Origin: Bartonella sp. AU18XJBT
Lineage (GTDB): Bacteria; Pseudomonadota; Alphaproteobacteria; Rhizobiales; Rhizobiaceae
DNA: 62,865 nt
NCBI RefSeq assembly: GCF_028618595.1
Contig: NZ_JAQITE010000009.1
Span: 1 to 62,865, forward strand
Direction of reading: 5' to 3'
Every line of letters begins with the position of its first letter. Position 1 is the stretch's first letter. The notes below the pieces were generated by a model. That model searched no databases. It had not been told where the DNA came from and saw nothing but the letters and a program-made list of their open reading frames with translations. Made by a program: the position numbers and the translations under genes. Below, piece after piece: positions 19,204-30,942 of this stretch.

Positions 19204-19656
19204 ATGTTTATTACGAACGCTTATGCTCAAGTTGCAGGCGATGTTTCCGGTGGAATTTCATTTGCTAGCGCAGTCCCATTCATTTTAATTTTTGCAATTA
19301 TGTATTTGTTTATCATTCGTCCACAGCGTGCCCAAATGAAAAGGCGCCAAGAAATGCTTAATGCAGTACGTCGTGGTGATACAGTTATAACGGGTGGTGG
19401 TATTATCGGCAAGGTTACGAAGGTTCACGACGAGAGTGGTGAATTAGAGGTTGAAATTGGTGAGTGTATGAATATCCGTGTTATTCGCTCAACATTAGCT
19501 GATGTGCGTGTTAAAGGTGAGCCGATTGCAGAAAAAAAATCAAAACTTAATGCTAAAGCAAAAACACCACAAAAGTCTAAATCTAAAACGAAAACGAAAG
19601 AAGATATGAGTATCTCTGAAGAGAAAAAAGCTATATCAAAGGAAAATGCATCTTAA
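19204..19656 (+). CDS. yajC: preprotein translocase accessory subunit YajC
   Basis: This 150-aa single-span membrane protein associates with SecDF-YidC at the Sec translocon. It has an N-terminal helix (about 20-38), FIIRPQRAQMKRRQEML just after it, and TVITGGGIIGKVTKV typical of YajC. The tail is extended and Lys-rich. I prefer ATG 19204 over 19198 because AGGAG then sits at a proper distance. secDF normally follows yajC but is not present downstream here. Confidence 0.94.
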   Translation: MFITNAYAQVAGDVSGGISFASAVPFILIFAIMYLFIIRPQRAQMKRRQEMLNAVRRGDTVITGGGIIGKVTKVHDESGELEVEIGECMNIRVIRSTLADVRVKGEPIAEKKSKLNAKAKTPQKSKSKTKTKEDMSISEEKKAISKENAS

Positions 19657-20104
19657 GGTGTAGTGGAAGTTTTAAGCATTTTTATAAAAAATTTGGCAAG
19701 ATCAAGACAATTTCATTGGAAAAGTGGCTTTTGTAGTGGCTACAGGAAATGGAGTTTTTGTTTTCTTTAGATTATTAAAATAGTTACTTTATTTATAGAA
19801 TGTTACGCAATTTTTTCTGTCTTTAAAACAAGATCACTGTTTTTATAAAAAGAAATTTGTGAGTAAATAAGCTGAGAAAACTTTTTAAAAGATAGATTGA
19901 TTTAAGCAGGTATAGCATTTTATTGCGGTTTATTAGCAAATTTTCGTATATTTGTTGTATGAGAAGATTAGGGCTTTATATAAAATTTTCACTTCAATAC
20001 GAGGCTATGGTTAAGATATCAATGTTTCTATCGGCCTTACTTTAATTTTATGGTGAGAAGTAGCAAAGACAATTGGATTATTCAAAAATAAAGGGTGCTT
20101 GTTC
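19657..20104. other. intergenic, 448 bp where secDF is expected
   Basis: This is AT-rich with no SecD or SecF remnant that I can recognise in any frame. In related alphaproteobacteria secDF lies between yajC and the Mth938-like gene. The gene is either lost here or located elsewhere. Confidence 0.6.
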
Positions 20105-20491
20105 ATGTTCGATGCAATTCAAATTCGTGAAGCACATTTTCCAAGTCGTGCACCTATTGATGCTTATGGAAATGGTGGATTTCGTTTTGCGGATATGTCT
20201 CATAGAGGTTCTATTATTTGTGTACCATCAGGTATTTATGGCATTGACATGGCAGGGCCTATTCCCACTCAAGAGGATATATCTCGTATTTTAGAAGAAG
20301 CTTCTGAAATCGAAGTTTTATTAATAGGTACTGGAATTGAATTATTGCGATTACCTGAAGAGTTACGGGTGCTTTTATGGGAAAAACGTATTTCATCAGA
20401 TACAATGAGTACGGGAGCGGCGGTGCGTACATTTAATGTTTTATTGGCTGAAGATCGCGCTGTTGCGGCGTTATTATTTGCGGTAGAATAG
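20105..20491 (+). CDS. Mth938-like (NDUFAF3-family) protein
   Basis: This 128-aa small soluble protein belongs to the Mth938/DUF498 family, whose mitochondrial member NDUFAF3 is a complex I assembly factor. Family features are GNGGFRFADMSHRGSIICVP, IEVLLIGTG, and the ending VRTFNVLLAEDRAVAALLF. I chose ATG 20105; an upstream TTG at 20099 would add two residues. It is next to an NDUFAF6-like gene, an arrangement that supports a role in complex I biogenesis by inference. Confidence 0.9.
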   Translation: MFDAIQIREAHFPSRAPIDAYGNGGFRFADMSHRGSIICVPSGIYGIDMAGPIPTQEDISRILEEASEIEVLLIGTGIELLRLPEELRVLLWEKRISSDTMSTGAAVRTFNVLLAEDRAVAALLFAVE

Positions 20492-21365
20492 AGTATTGTT
20501 TAATAAAATAAATGCTCTCGTCTAGTATGAAAGCCTTGTATGATTATTTTTCTGCGCCGGAAAATACCGCCGTTTAAGGCGATGATATAAGGGTATAGAA
20601 TATACATAACTTAGTACATTAAGTATTTTTAAATACAGCAGCAAGTATTCAGGACAGAGCTTTGCTCGTAGTTCAATGAATCACATGAGTGATCAACTCT
20701 TGGCACTTGAGGCAGTTCATAAGAGGCATTTTTAATTCTTTCTTATACAGTTTTTACCTACAAGCCAGCTCCGCTTGTGACGTGCAAGGGAATTAGTTTT
20801 GATTGATTCAACATGGAATTGGTTTGAAATGAAAGCATTCTACGATATTTGGGATTCTAATTTAACATATAAAACAATAAATAATGATTGTAAATCAATG
20901 TGTTGATAGTAATAGAAACTCACCGAGAGCAATTTGATTTTTTACAAATTGCTGTTGGTAGCAATATTTGTCCTTTAGGATGGAGGAGGAGATCAATGAT
21001 TTGATGAAGTTTTTGTGATCAGTGCATTTTTATAAAATAACATTGTTATCTATTCAGTGAAAAAGTGTTTTGCGTTGCTTGTTATTCTAAGTTTCGCTAT
21101 GCATGTTACAATTAGTTTTTAGCTTTTTTTACTGCAACTGAAAATTTTAGTCCAATAAGATAATTTTATCAGAAAAATTATTTATTTAATTTTTTCTTTC
21201 TAAAAGGAAAAATGACTAGAAAAGAAATTTTAATTCATAATACAGTTAAGAGGTACATTTAAAAATCTTATTTTCTGAACTGTATTTGCTTATCCCTCAT
21301 TTTTTAATATGAATAAAAAGAGGATATTAATTTCATTACTAAAAAAGGGACGTTAATAGGTTTGA
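20492..21365. other. intergenic, 874 bp
   Basis: No gene is seen. It contains a clear dispersed-repeat copy at 20691-20880. The rest is AT-rich, including a weak promoter-like region before the next gene. It is unusually long for neighbours that sit close together in relatives. Confidence 0.6.
20691..20880 (+). repeat. dispersed intergenic repeat, copy 4 (best-preserved)
   Basis: Ordered blocks: CTCTTGGCACTTGAG, GTTCATAAGAGGCATTTTTA, ATACAGTTTTTACCTACA, GCTTGTGACGTGCAAG, TTTTGATTGATTCAACATGG, GGTTTGAAATGAAAGCATT, TACGATATTTGGG. It is the most complete copy and a good query for searching. Confidence 0.75.
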
Positions 21366-22226
21366 ATGATAGGCTCTCTTCCTTATTGTCTTGATATTTT
21401 ACGTATCATAGATCGTGATCGCTATATATCGGTTTTATTTGCGCCTAAAAAAAAGCGCCAAGCATTGGCTGCTCTCTATGTATTTAATGCTGAAGTTTCT
21501 CGTATTCGCGAAAGTGTACATGATCCACTCATAGGAGAAATACGGTTACGTTGGTGGTATGATTCTATTGCTCATGGTGAAATGCAAACGAGTGGAAATA
21601 ATCCGATTTTGAGTGATTTATTGAAAGCAATAACTCTTTTTAATTTACCTAAGACAGCTTTTTTACGTTATTGTAATGCACAAATTTTAGATCTTTATCA
21701 AAATCCAATAGAAACACTTCATGATCTCGAGCATTATTGTGGTGAGACAGCAAGCATAATTTTACAGCTTTCTTGTCAGATATTAGATCCTGATACTGCA
21801 CAAGAGTTTACAGATATCTATGAACATGGAGGGATTTCTCAAGGATTAAGCGGTGTATTGCGTCTTTTATCATTCATGCAATCACGATATCAATATTATT
21901 TACCTACTGATATATTAAAGGCTGTAGGAGTGAATAGGGAAGATTTGGAATCTCAATGTCTCAGTGATCAACAAAAAGGTCGTATTGTTGAAGCTATGGT
22001 AGCATTATCGCGCGATCATTATACCCAATTTTACGAGTATTCTTGTGTTTTACCTAGAGTTCTTAAGCCAGCTTTTCTTCCATTGGTCATTATCCCAGCT
22101 TCTCTTCAAAAAGCTATACAGCTGGGTGCTGCAATTTTTCAAGAGAGTGCAACGTTGCCATTAATATATCGCTATTGGTTGATAACAAGGGCAGCAATAA
22201 GCGGCAATTTTCCAAAGATATTGTAA
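21366..22226 (+). CDS. squalene/phytoene synthase-like protein (NDUFAF6-like)
   Basis: This 286-aa protein has the trans-isoprenyl diphosphate synthase fold (AALYVFNAEVSRIRE, LRWWYDSI, GGISQGLSG). The Asp-rich D-x3-D motifs that bind prenyl diphosphates in true synthases are not conserved: the first site reads FNAEVSR and the second YCGETAS. The protein is thus more like mitochondrial NDUFAF6, a non-enzymatic complex I assembly factor. No carotenoid or hopanoid genes are nearby. The start ATG 21366 gives MIGSLPYCLDILR. Confidence 0.82.
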   Translation: MIGSLPYCLDILRIIDRDRYISVLFAPKKKRQALAALYVFNAEVSRIRESVHDPLIGEIRLRWWYDSIAHGEMQTSGNNPILSDLLKAITLFNLPKTAFLRYCNAQILDLYQNPIETLHDLEHYCGETASIILQLSCQILDPDTAQEFTDIYEHGGISQGLSGVLRLLSFMQSRYQYYLPTDILKAVGVNREDLESQCLSDQQKGRIVEAMVALSRDHYTQFYEYSCVLPRVLKPAFLPLVIIPASLQKAIQLGAAIFQESATLPLIYRYWLITRAAISGNFPKIL

Positions 22227-23098
22227 AAGAATATTACCACGTTGGAATGCGTAACATATAGACAGATTTTCTCATATGAAGATAAAAGGAACTATTGTGA
22301 TTCCAAACCATTTTTTTGTTATAAAAAATGTTGACGTTTTAGTTGTTATGAACGCAAAATAATAAGAAATTTTATGATCTTGAAAATACGGTGCATTTCT
22401 TTATCAGTAATATGTTTTATTCAGTGTATTGGATGGATGAGATGCAAAGAAAAAAAAACATGAGATAAATCTCAATACATTGGTTTGTTTGATGAAGAAC
22501 TGTTAAGTACTCTGAATGTATTGATTGTATCTCATTTAAAGAAATAAAATTTCTATTTTATGAGAGAAGTTGTCTTGGCAGTCTATGAGTCTATAAAAAA
22601 CTCTCATTTTTGAGAAATTATAAAATCATAATTGATGACTGTTATGATTTATGAATATATTGATTTATAATGATAATTCATTTTACAATGAATTTTAAAA
22701 TAGTTTTTTTGTATATTATAAGTTGGGTGTGTAAATGAAATCATTTCAGGAAGAGGCAATACGCTCCTTATGAATGAATATTAAGAGTAGCAATATGATA
22801 AGCAATAAATGAATGACGATAGGGATGACATTATAGCTTAATGGGTATAGCTCAATGGGCGACAATCTTTACAACCTTTGGATGGATAATATTGTTTAAT
22901 GCATTGCAAAAATGACTCTACATTCCATTAACTATTTTCTCGCAAATCCATATATATACTGATTTGCGAGAGAATTAATCATTATACAAATACTGATCTT
23001 AAGATATGCAGACAAGAGATCTATCTTACCTCTTCAACTATAGACGAAGAGCTGATGGAAACTTTATCAATAAGTTCTTTAAATTATGCACAACCTTT
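22227..23098. other. non-coding stretch of 872 bp between convergent genes
   Basis: It is very AT-rich with no open frame worth reporting. A short piece near 22837-22858 (AGCTTAATGGGTATAGCTCA) resembles a tRNA D-arm but lacks the rest of a tRNA. In relatives trpD, trpC, moaC and moeA often follow ppiD on this side; none is visible. Confidence 0.55.
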
Positions 23099-24988
23099 TT
23101 ATTGGAGGGCGTTAAAGATCTGATTATAATTTGTGCTATTAATTTCCAAAGGATGTTCTTTATTGGCAACTTGTAGCATTTCTAGCTTGAGATCTTCTCT
23201 TATCATCATATCTATATTGGCGCGGACCTCAGTTGGAAGAGTATGAGGCGTGATATCTTTAGGCATGGTTACAGTCTTTATCTGATAAATGATACGGTTT
23301 GTTGCAACCGGACCTTTTATGATGCCATAATGACCTTTGGGAGCAGAAAATAATGCTTTAATCCCTTCAACGCCAAGAGTGTCAGATGAGTCTTGACGCT
23401 GGAGGGGTGGTGTTGTTTGTTTTGTAACACCAAGGGTACGAGCAAGGGCAACAAGACTTTTTCCTTCCGTGAGCTGTTTGAGAGCATTTTTGGCTTTTTC
23501 ATCAAGAAGACGTTGGATTTCCTCACTTTTCCATTGAGAAAGAACATCTAGCTTAGCCTCTTCAAGTGTCTTATCGCGGGCAGGAATAATTTTATCGACC
23601 TTATACCAGAGATATACACCATTTTGAAAAGAGAGAGGATCAAGATCGGCTCCTTCGTTTGATTGATAGATGGCATTCAGTAAAATATCTTTTTGAGGTA
23701 AATCCGTGAGTATTGTACCTTCAAGCGTTTTTCCCGTTTTATCAATGGTAATTGTGCGCAAAGATAACTTGTATTTATCAGCTAACTCTTTGAGAGAGTC
23801 CCCCTCAAAACGAGCATTTTCAATGGCTACGTAATTGTTACGGATATCATCAGTAGCATGATTTTTGGCAAGTGTTTGGCGAATATTTTCTTCTACACTT
23901 TCAAAAGGAAGAGAGCTTGATGGTTCAATATGCGTGACGCGAATGATAACAGGTCCCTGTAAGTCATTTATCACAGGACTGACTTGGCCTTGCTGAAGTT
24001 GAAAAATTTCAGATGCTAGATGATTAGGAAGTTCATTTTCTGCGATAGGCCCTTTTTTTATGTCATTAAGAGTCTTTTTTTCAGCTTTTACCAGTTCATC
24101 AAAACTCAATCCATCAGCTATTTTTTTTGCTGCATTATCGGCTTCTTCGCGTGAGGGAAAACGCAGTTCTTCGAATGTACGCTTTTCAGGCGTTACAAAA
24201 CGTGAAGCATTTTGTGTATAATAGGCTTTCGCCTCATCTGTTGAGATATCTTTAGGTTTTACAAAATCACTAAGTTCCATAGATAGTAAAGAAACAGTGC
24301 GGTATTCTGGAGCACGAAATTGACTTTGATGTGTTTTAAACCATTTTTGTAGTGTCTCGTGATCTGGATCAGCAATTAATTCCTTTTCTTTTAGATCAAT
24401 AACGAGATAATCAGCAACACGCATTTCTCCTTGATAAAGAGCAAGTGCTTTATAAAAGAGATTTGGTGCTTTCATATCAGAAAGTAAAGCTGAAATAAGT
24501 TGGTTACGCTTTTCTTGTTTGGTGTAGTAATTAAGAAAAGCACTTTCACTAATACGTAGCTGCTGAAGATAGTTGTAAAACAAATTTTTATCAAAAGTGC
24601 CATTTACTTGGAACATCTTATCAGAACCAATCGTATGAGCTATTGTATCTTTTGAAAGACTTATTTTCATTTTACGTGCTTGTTCATCAAGTAATATATT
24701 TTGTTGTAATTGATTAAACACAAAAGCAGGAATTCGGTATTGCTGCATTTCATTTGCTGTAAACATTCGTCCAAGATGAGCAGCATATGCTAAACGTGCG
24801 CTTTGATCGGCAAGTGCAAGACGATAATCATCAACAGTTACTGTGGACTTTCCAGACGTAATAAGATCTCTTTCGCTTTTTTTGTGTAAGTGTGGTATCC
24901 CCCATAGAAGAATGAAGCATAGGACTAAAATAGCAAGGAAAATTCTGAAAATCCAAGAATTTGTAGCATTTCTTATGACGTCAAGCAT
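23099..24988 (-). CDS. ppiD: peptidyl-prolyl cis-trans isomerase D, periplasmic folding factor
   Basis: This 629-aa SurA_N/parvulin-family chaperone is anchored in the inner membrane and helps outer-membrane and secreted proteins fold as they leave Sec. One transmembrane helix lies near residues 13-32 (IFRIFLAILVLCFILLW), followed by a SurA-like N-domain, a parvulin-like domain around 265-355, and a C-terminal repeat of the fold. It is divergent from tpiA. It is likely important here given the three autotransporters at the start of the window. Confidence 0.92.
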   Translation of the reverse strand: MLDVIRNATNSWIFRIFLAILVLCFILLWGIPHLHKKSERDLITSGKSTVTVDDYRLALADQSARLAYAAHLGRMFTANEMQQYRIPAFVFNQLQQNILLDEQARKMKISLSKDTIAHTIGSDKMFQVNGTFDKNLFYNYLQQLRISESAFLNYYTKQEKRNQLISALLSDMKAPNLFYKALALYQGEMRVADYLVIDLKEKELIADPDHETLQKWFKTHQSQFRAPEYRTVSLLSMELSDFVKPKDISTDEAKAYYTQNASRFVTPEKRTFEELRFPSREEADNAAKKIADGLSFDELVKAEKKTLNDIKKGPIAENELPNHLASEIFQLQQGQVSPVINDLQGPVIIRVTHIEPSSSLPFESVEENIRQTLAKNHATDDIRNNYVAIENARFEGDSLKELADKYKLSLRTITIDKTGKTLEGTILTDLPQKDILLNAIYQSNEGADLDPLSFQNGVYLWYKVDKIIPARDKTLEEAKLDVLSQWKSEEIQRLLDEKAKNALKQLTEGKSLVALARTLGVTKQTTPPLQRQDSSDTLGVEGIKALFSAPKGHYGIIKGPVATNRIIYQIKTVTMPKDITPHTLPTEVRANIDMMIREDLKLEMLQVANKEHPLEINSTNYNQIFNALQ

Positions 24989-25142
24989 TGTTCAATCCCA
25001 TTTTTAACATAAATTATTATCAAAGCTGTAATGGAATTTGCAATAAAGAGATGAAAGATGCAAGCTTTTAAAGACTTGCGTTCGTTTTATAATTTGGTAG
25101 TACAGATAAACAAAGTATTATAAAAGTTCTTGAGGTAGAAAT

Positions 25143-25907
25143 ATGTCTCCAAATACTCGGCCTTTTCTTGCTGGAAATTGGAAAATGAATGGAACGAGTG
25201 AAACGCTTGGAGAGTTGCGTGCTATTGCTACAGGCGTTAGCTCTGATCTTAGTCATCTTTTTGAGGCACTTATTTGTGTCCCAGCAACACTTTTATCTCG
25301 TGCTTCTGATATACTGGATAGTGAAAATATCCTTTTAGGAGGACAAAATTGTCATTTTGATGATCACGGTCCCTATACTGGAGATATTTCAGCTTTTATG
25401 CTTAAAGACGCAGGGGCAAGTCATGTCATTATTGGCCATTCAGAACGTCGTACAGTATATCAGGAAAACGATGCGATTGTTTGCGCCAAAGTGCAAGCTG
25501 CGTGGCGAGTAGGTCTTGTGGCTCTTGTGTGTATTGGTGAAACATTAGAGGAGCGTAATAATAACAAAGTGCTGGATATTCTCACGCAGCAGCTTGAAGA
25601 ATCTTTACCAGATGATGCAACAGCAGAGAATACCATTATCGCTTATGAACCTATTTGGGCGATAGGAACCGGCAATACAGCAACTCTAGAAGATATTGCA
25701 AAAATACATCATTTCATGCGTGATAAGGTGCGCTCTCGTTTTGGTGATAAAGGCAATAAGATACGTTTGCTTTATGGTGGATCTGTAAAGCCCTCCAATG
25801 CATTTGAGCTTTTAAGCATTCCTCATGTTAATGGTGTTTTGATAGGTGGAGCAAGCTTAAAAGCGGTTGATTTTTTAACTATTTGTGCTGTTTGCCGTAA
25901 ACTATAG
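25143..25907 (+). CDS. tpiA: triosephosphate isomerase
   Basis: This 254-aa glycolytic enzyme interconverts dihydroxyacetone phosphate and glyceraldehyde-3-phosphate. Catalytic motifs are complete: Lys in AGNWKMNG, His in IIGHSERR, Glu in AYEPIWAIGTG, and phosphate-binding LLYGGSVKPSN and GVLIGGASL. It heads the conserved run tpiA-secG-pyrG-kdsA-eno and is divergent from ppiD. Confidence 0.98.
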   Translation: MSPNTRPFLAGNWKMNGTSETLGELRAIATGVSSDLSHLFEALICVPATLLSRASDILDSENILLGGQNCHFDDHGPYTGDISAFMLKDAGASHVIIGHSERRTVYQENDAIVCAKVQAAWRVGLVALVCIGETLEERNNNKVLDILTQQLEESLPDDATAENTIIAYEPIWAIGTGNTATLEDIAKIHHFMRDKVRSRFGDKGNKIRLLYGGSVKPSNAFELLSIPHVNGVLIGGASLKAVDFLTICAVCRKL

Positions 25908-25989
25908 CAGAGAAATTTGAGTTTTCCCTTGGATTGTGTGCTATTTATGTGTAAATAGCTATTAAAAAGTTATTTGAAGAGCAGGGTTT

Positions 25990-26451
25990 ATGCAAACAGT
26001 ACTTATAGTTATTCATTTGTTGATTGTGATTACTTTGGTTGGTGTTATATTAATCCAACCTTCAGAAGGTGGTGGGCTAGGTGTGAGTAATAGCTCAGGG
26101 TTGATGAAAACGCGTGGATCTCGAAACCCTTTAACACGTTTGACTGCTATTTTAGCCTGTTGTTTTTTTGTTGTGTCTATTGGACTTACTGTGGTGAGTA
26201 ATATATCAAATTCTAGTTCTGATATTTTAAAGCGTATACCGGTTAATTCAGAGAAGAATTCTACCAATAAAGGTTCAGAATCAGTCCCATCATCAGATGG
26301 TGAGTCTTCCCCTTCTATTCTTGAACAGCTAGGAGGCACTTCGAATTCTCCGCAGGAACAGAAACAGTCCACAAAATCCACAAAACCTGAAGAAGAAAGT
26401 CCAGTTCCACAGGTTCTTGAAAATACAGTTCCGGATAACAGTACAAAATAG
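25990..26451 (+). CDS. secG: preprotein translocase subunit SecG
   Basis: This 153-aa membrane subunit assists SecYEG-driven export. It has two transmembrane helices (about 2-22 and 50-70), with the conserved loop LIQPSEGGGLG and SSGLMKTRG between them. The tail is long, Ser/Pro-rich and poorly conserved, as in other rhizobia. It lies 82 bp after tpiA and is closed by a terminator at 26477-26501. Confidence 0.96.
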   Translation: MQTVLIVIHLLIVITLVGVILIQPSEGGGLGVSNSSGLMKTRGSRNPLTRLTAILACCFFVVSIGLTVVSNISNSSSDILKRIPVNSEKNSTNKGSESVPSSDGESSPSILEQLGGTSNSPQEQKQSTKSTKPEEESPVPQVLENTVPDNSTK

Positions 26452-26476
26452 TTTTTTAAGAAAATATAGACTTTTT

Positions 26477-26501
26477 AAAAAGGTGATTTTTTCACCTTTT
26501 T
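26477..26501 (+). terminator. Rho-independent terminator after secG
   Basis: AAAAAGGTGA and TCACCTTTTT form a perfect 10-bp stem around five T, followed by more T. It separates tpiA-secG from pyrG. Confidence 0.85.
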
Positions 26502-26578
26502 TATTTTAGAAGAAAAATTGTTTCTTTTTGCATTTTTTGCTGGAAAAATCATTATAAATTGCTTATCACCATAAGCCC

Positions 26579-28207
26579 ATGGCACGTTATGTTTTTATTA
26601 CTGGTGGTGTGGTTTCTTCCCTTGGAAAAGGCATCGCGGCGGCAGCGTTAGCAGCGTTATTACAGGCTCGTGGCTATCGCGTACGTCTTCGCAAACTTGA
26701 TCCTTATTTAAATGTTGATCCAGGTACGATGTCACCTTATCAACATGGTGAAGTGTTTGTGACTGATGATGGTGCAGAAACGGATCTTGATCTTGGTCAT
26801 TATGAGCGTTTTACTGGGCGTTCTGCAAATAGCCAAGATAATATTACAACAGGGCGTATTTATCGCAATATCATTGAAAGAGAGCGGCGTGGTGATTATT
26901 TGGGGGCAACAGTCCAAGTTATTCCTCATGTTACGGATGAAATTAAGAGATTCATTACGATGGGAAATGAGGAATTTGATTTTGTTTTGTGTGAGATAGG
27001 TGGAACGGTTGGTGATATTGAAGCAATGCCTTTTCTAGAAGCGATTCGTCAGCTTCGCAATGAGCTACCAAGAAAAAATGTCGTTTATGTCCATCTCACA
27101 TTAATGCCTTATATTCCTTCGGCAGGTGAATTAAAAACGAAACCAACACAACATTCTGTCAAAGAATTGCAAGCAATTGGTATTTCTCCTGATATTTTGC
27201 TTGTACGTGCAGATCGATCTATTCCAGAAACAGAACGGTGCAAATTATCACTTTTTTGCAATGTTCGCTCCAATGCAGTCATTCAGGCATTAGATATGCC
27301 AACAATTTATGATGTTCCTATGGCATATCATAAGGAGGGTTTGGACTCTGAAGTTCTTTGCGCTTTTGGAATCAATTCGGCACCTACCCCTCAGATGGAT
27401 CGGTGGGAAGATATTACGCATCGTATCCACCATCCTGAAGGAGAAGTTACGATTGCTGTTGTGGGAAAATATACAGGCTTAAAGGATGCTTATAAATCTC
27501 TTATTGAAGCGATTGCGCATGGTGGTTTAGCGAATAAAGTGAAAGTTAATATTGAGTGGATTGATTCGGAACTTTTTGAAAAAGAAGATTCTGTTTCAGC
27601 TTTACAAAAAGTCCATGGAATTTTGGTTCCAGGTGCTTTTGGGGCACGAGGGGCAGAAGGAAAGATTCGAGCAATTCAATTTGCACGAGAGCGTAAAGTT
27701 CCATTTTTAGGGATTTGTTTTGGGATGCAATTAGCTTGTATAGAGGCTGCGCGCAATATTGCACAGATTAAGAATGCTTCATCAAGCGAGTTTTGCGAAA
27801 CAGAAAATCCAATTGTAGGTTTAATGACAGAATGGCTTAAAGGAGACGTTCTTGAAAAACGTACAAGAAATGGTGATCTCGGCGGATCAATGCGTCTTGG
27901 TGCTTTTGCTGCTGAATTAAAAGAAGAGAGTCATATTGCTCAAATTTATGGAATAACCAAGATTGTTGAGCGACATCGTCATCGTTATGAGGTCAATATT
28001 GATTATAAGGATAAGTTAGAACAGTGTGGTTTGATTTTTTCTGGGATGTCTCCTGATGGTATTTTACCAGAAACGATAGAATATGCAGATCATCCATGGT
28101 TTATTGGTGTTCAATATCATCCAGAATTAAAATCTCGTCCTTTTGATCCTCACCCGCTTTTTTCTTCTTTTATTGAAGCCGCTGTAGAACAAAGTCGATT
28201 AGTTTAA
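26579..28207 (+). CDS. pyrG: CTP synthase
   Basis: This 542-aa enzyme makes CTP from UTP, ATP and glutamine. The N-terminal synthetase domain begins [17 protein letters not shown] with its P-loop-like motif. The C-terminal class I glutamine amidotransferase domain has the nucleophile Cys in [10 protein letters not shown] and the His/Glu pair in [10 protein letters not shown]. The length is standard. kdsA follows 36 bp later. Confidence 0.98.
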   Translation: MARYVFITGGVVSSLGKGIAAAALAALLQARGYRVRLRKLDPYLNVDPGTMSPYQHGEVFVTDDGAETDLDLGHYERFTGRSANSQDNITTGRIYRNIIERERRGDYLGATVQVIPHVTDEIKRFITMGNEEFDFVLCEIGGTVGDIEAMPFLEAIRQLRNELPRKNVVYVHLTLMPYIPSAGELKTKPTQHSVKELQAIGISPDILLVRADRSIPETERCKLSLFCNVRSNAVIQALDMPTIYDVPMAYHKEGLDSEVLCAFGINSAPTPQMDRWEDITHRIHHPEGEVTIAVVGKYTGLKDAYKSLIEAIAHGGLANKVKVNIEWIDSELFEKEDSVSALQKVHGILVPGAFGARGAEGKIRAIQFARERKVPFLGICFGMQLACIEAARNIAQIKNASSSEFCETENPIVGLMTEWLKGDVLEKRTRNGDLGGSMRLGAFAAELKEESHIAQIYGITKIVERHRHRYEVNIDYKDKLEQCGLIFSGMSPDGILPETIEYADHPWFIGVQYHPELKSRPFDPHPLFSSFIEAAVEQSRLV

Positions 28208-28243
28208 TGCATAAATTGGGTTACTTTGCTTTTGAGGGATAAA

Positions 28244-29080
28244 ATGACTAAACCAAATGCCCGTGTGAAAGTTGGGAATATTATTTTTTCAAATGAAATG
28301 CCTCTTTCATTAATCGCAGGGCCGTGTCAGATGGAAAGTCGCGATCATGCTTTTGAAATGGCTGGCCGTATTAAAACAATTACCGATCAGCTTGGTATCG
28401 GGTTTGTTTATAAATCGAGTTACGATAAAGCTAACCGAACTTCTTTAGGTGCGGCACGTGGTATTGGTCTTGAAAAAGCAATGGCTGTTTTCTCTGATTT
28501 AAAAAAGGAGTTTAATTGCCCTATACTAACTGATGTGCATACAGAAGAGCAATGTACAATTGTTTCTTCTACGGTTGATATTTTACAAATACCGGCTTTT
28601 TTATGTCGTCAAACAGATCTTTTGGTAGCAGCCGCCAAAACAGAATGTGTTATTAACATTAAAAAAGGTCAGTTTTTAGCGCCTTGGGACATGGAAAATG
28701 TTTTAAAAAAGGTTGTTTACAGTGGTAATCCGAATGTTATGCTTTGTGAGCGAGGCACGTCATTTGGTTACAACCGACTTATTTCTGATATGCGTTCATT
28801 GCCTATTTTACGTTCATTTGGTGCTCCTGTTATTTTTGATGCAACGCATTCTGTTCAAGAACCTGGGGGACAGGGTGCTTCATCTGGTGGACAGCGTCAA
28901 TTTGTTGAAGTTTTAGCGCGTGCGGCAGTTTCTGTTGGGGTAGCAGGTATTTTTTTAGAAACGCATCAAGATCCAGATAATGCACCTTCTGATGGACCCA
29001 ATATGATTAAACTTGATAATTTACAAAGATTGCTTGAGACTCTAATGGAGTTTGATTATCTGTCAAAGAAGTTAAATTGA
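28244..29080 (+). CDS. kdsA: 3-deoxy-D-manno-octulosonate 8-phosphate synthase
   Basis: This 278-aa cytosolic enzyme condenses phosphoenolpyruvate with arabinose-5-phosphate to make Kdo-8-phosphate, a precursor of the lipopolysaccharide inner core. Key motifs are IAGPCQMES, YKSSYDKANRTS, DVHTEEQ and FDATHSVQEPGG. ATG 28244 follows GAGGGATAAA and matches the family start; an in-frame TTG at 28226 is unlikely. It is adjacent to eno, which supplies its substrate phosphoenolpyruvate. Confidence 0.97.
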   Translation: MTKPNARVKVGNIIFSNEMPLSLIAGPCQMESRDHAFEMAGRIKTITDQLGIGFVYKSSYDKANRTSLGAARGIGLEKAMAVFSDLKKEFNCPILTDVHTEEQCTIVSSTVDILQIPAFLCRQTDLLVAAAKTECVINIKKGQFLAPWDMENVLKKVVYSGNPNVMLCERGTSFGYNRLISDMRSLPILRSFGAPVIFDATHSVQEPGGQGASSGGQRQFVEVLARAAVSVGVAGIFLETHQDPDNAPSDGPNMIKLDNLQRLLETLMEFDYLSKKLN

Positions 29081-29106
29081 GAAGAGAAAAGACATTTCAT
29101 TAATAG

Positions 29107-30423
<1,317 letters not shown>

Positions 30424-30534
30424 TTGTGAGCCCAAAATATGAAAGTATAAGATCATTTAGACTATGAAATTGAGATTTCTTATCAAAGGCATATACGTAA
30501 TAATTTTTAAGTATTTAAATTTATAGGGATTAAT

Positions 30535-30942
30535 ATGAGAGGTATAATTATTAGTCAAGATCAAGGGACTTATCTCGTTTCGGGTGATGATGGTAAACGT
30601 TACCAGTTTGCGACTTGGGATTGGTTGGGAAAGAATCCGCCAAGGATTGGTAATGCTGTTGATTTTGTTTGTGAAGGGGGGGGTGTCAGTTCTGTTTTTC
30701 CATTGTTGAGACCAGGTACAGAGAATTCAAAGATAATGTTCGCACTCCTTTGTTGGTGTTCAGGTATCTTTGGTGTTCATCGCTTTATGGTTGGTAAAGT
30801 TCGGACTGGTGCTTTAATGCTGATTCTATCTTTATCATTGTTTGGATTGATAATTACCGGTGTTTGGGCAATTGTTGATTTTATAGTCATTCTTGGTGGA
30901 AGATTTACGGATAAAGACGGGAATCAGATTACAGATTTTTAA
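30535..30942 (+). CDS. TM2-domain membrane protein, copy 1
   Basis: This 135-aa protein has an N-terminal soluble part (about 1-60, with YQFATWDWLGK), then a TM2 domain: two hydrophobic helices joined by a short loop holding GVHRFMVGKVRTG and ending DKDGNQIT. TM2 proteins have no settled bacterial function. It is a paralogue of 31303-31755; the two share QDQG-Y-VSG-DGKRYQF and the HRFM-GKV motif. It is inserted between eno and ftsB. Confidence 0.85.
   Translation: MRGIIISQDQGTYLVSGDDGKRYQFATWDWLGKNPPRIGNAVDFVCEGGGVSSVFPLLRPGTENSKIMFALLCWCSGIFGVHRFMVGKVRTGALMLILSLSLFGLIITGVWAIVDFIVILGGRFTDKDGNQITDF

Noticed and set aside
22837-22858. tRNA-like fragment AGCTTAATGGGTATAGCTCA
   Set aside because: It resembles a D-arm, but no acceptor, anticodon or T-arm can be built around it.
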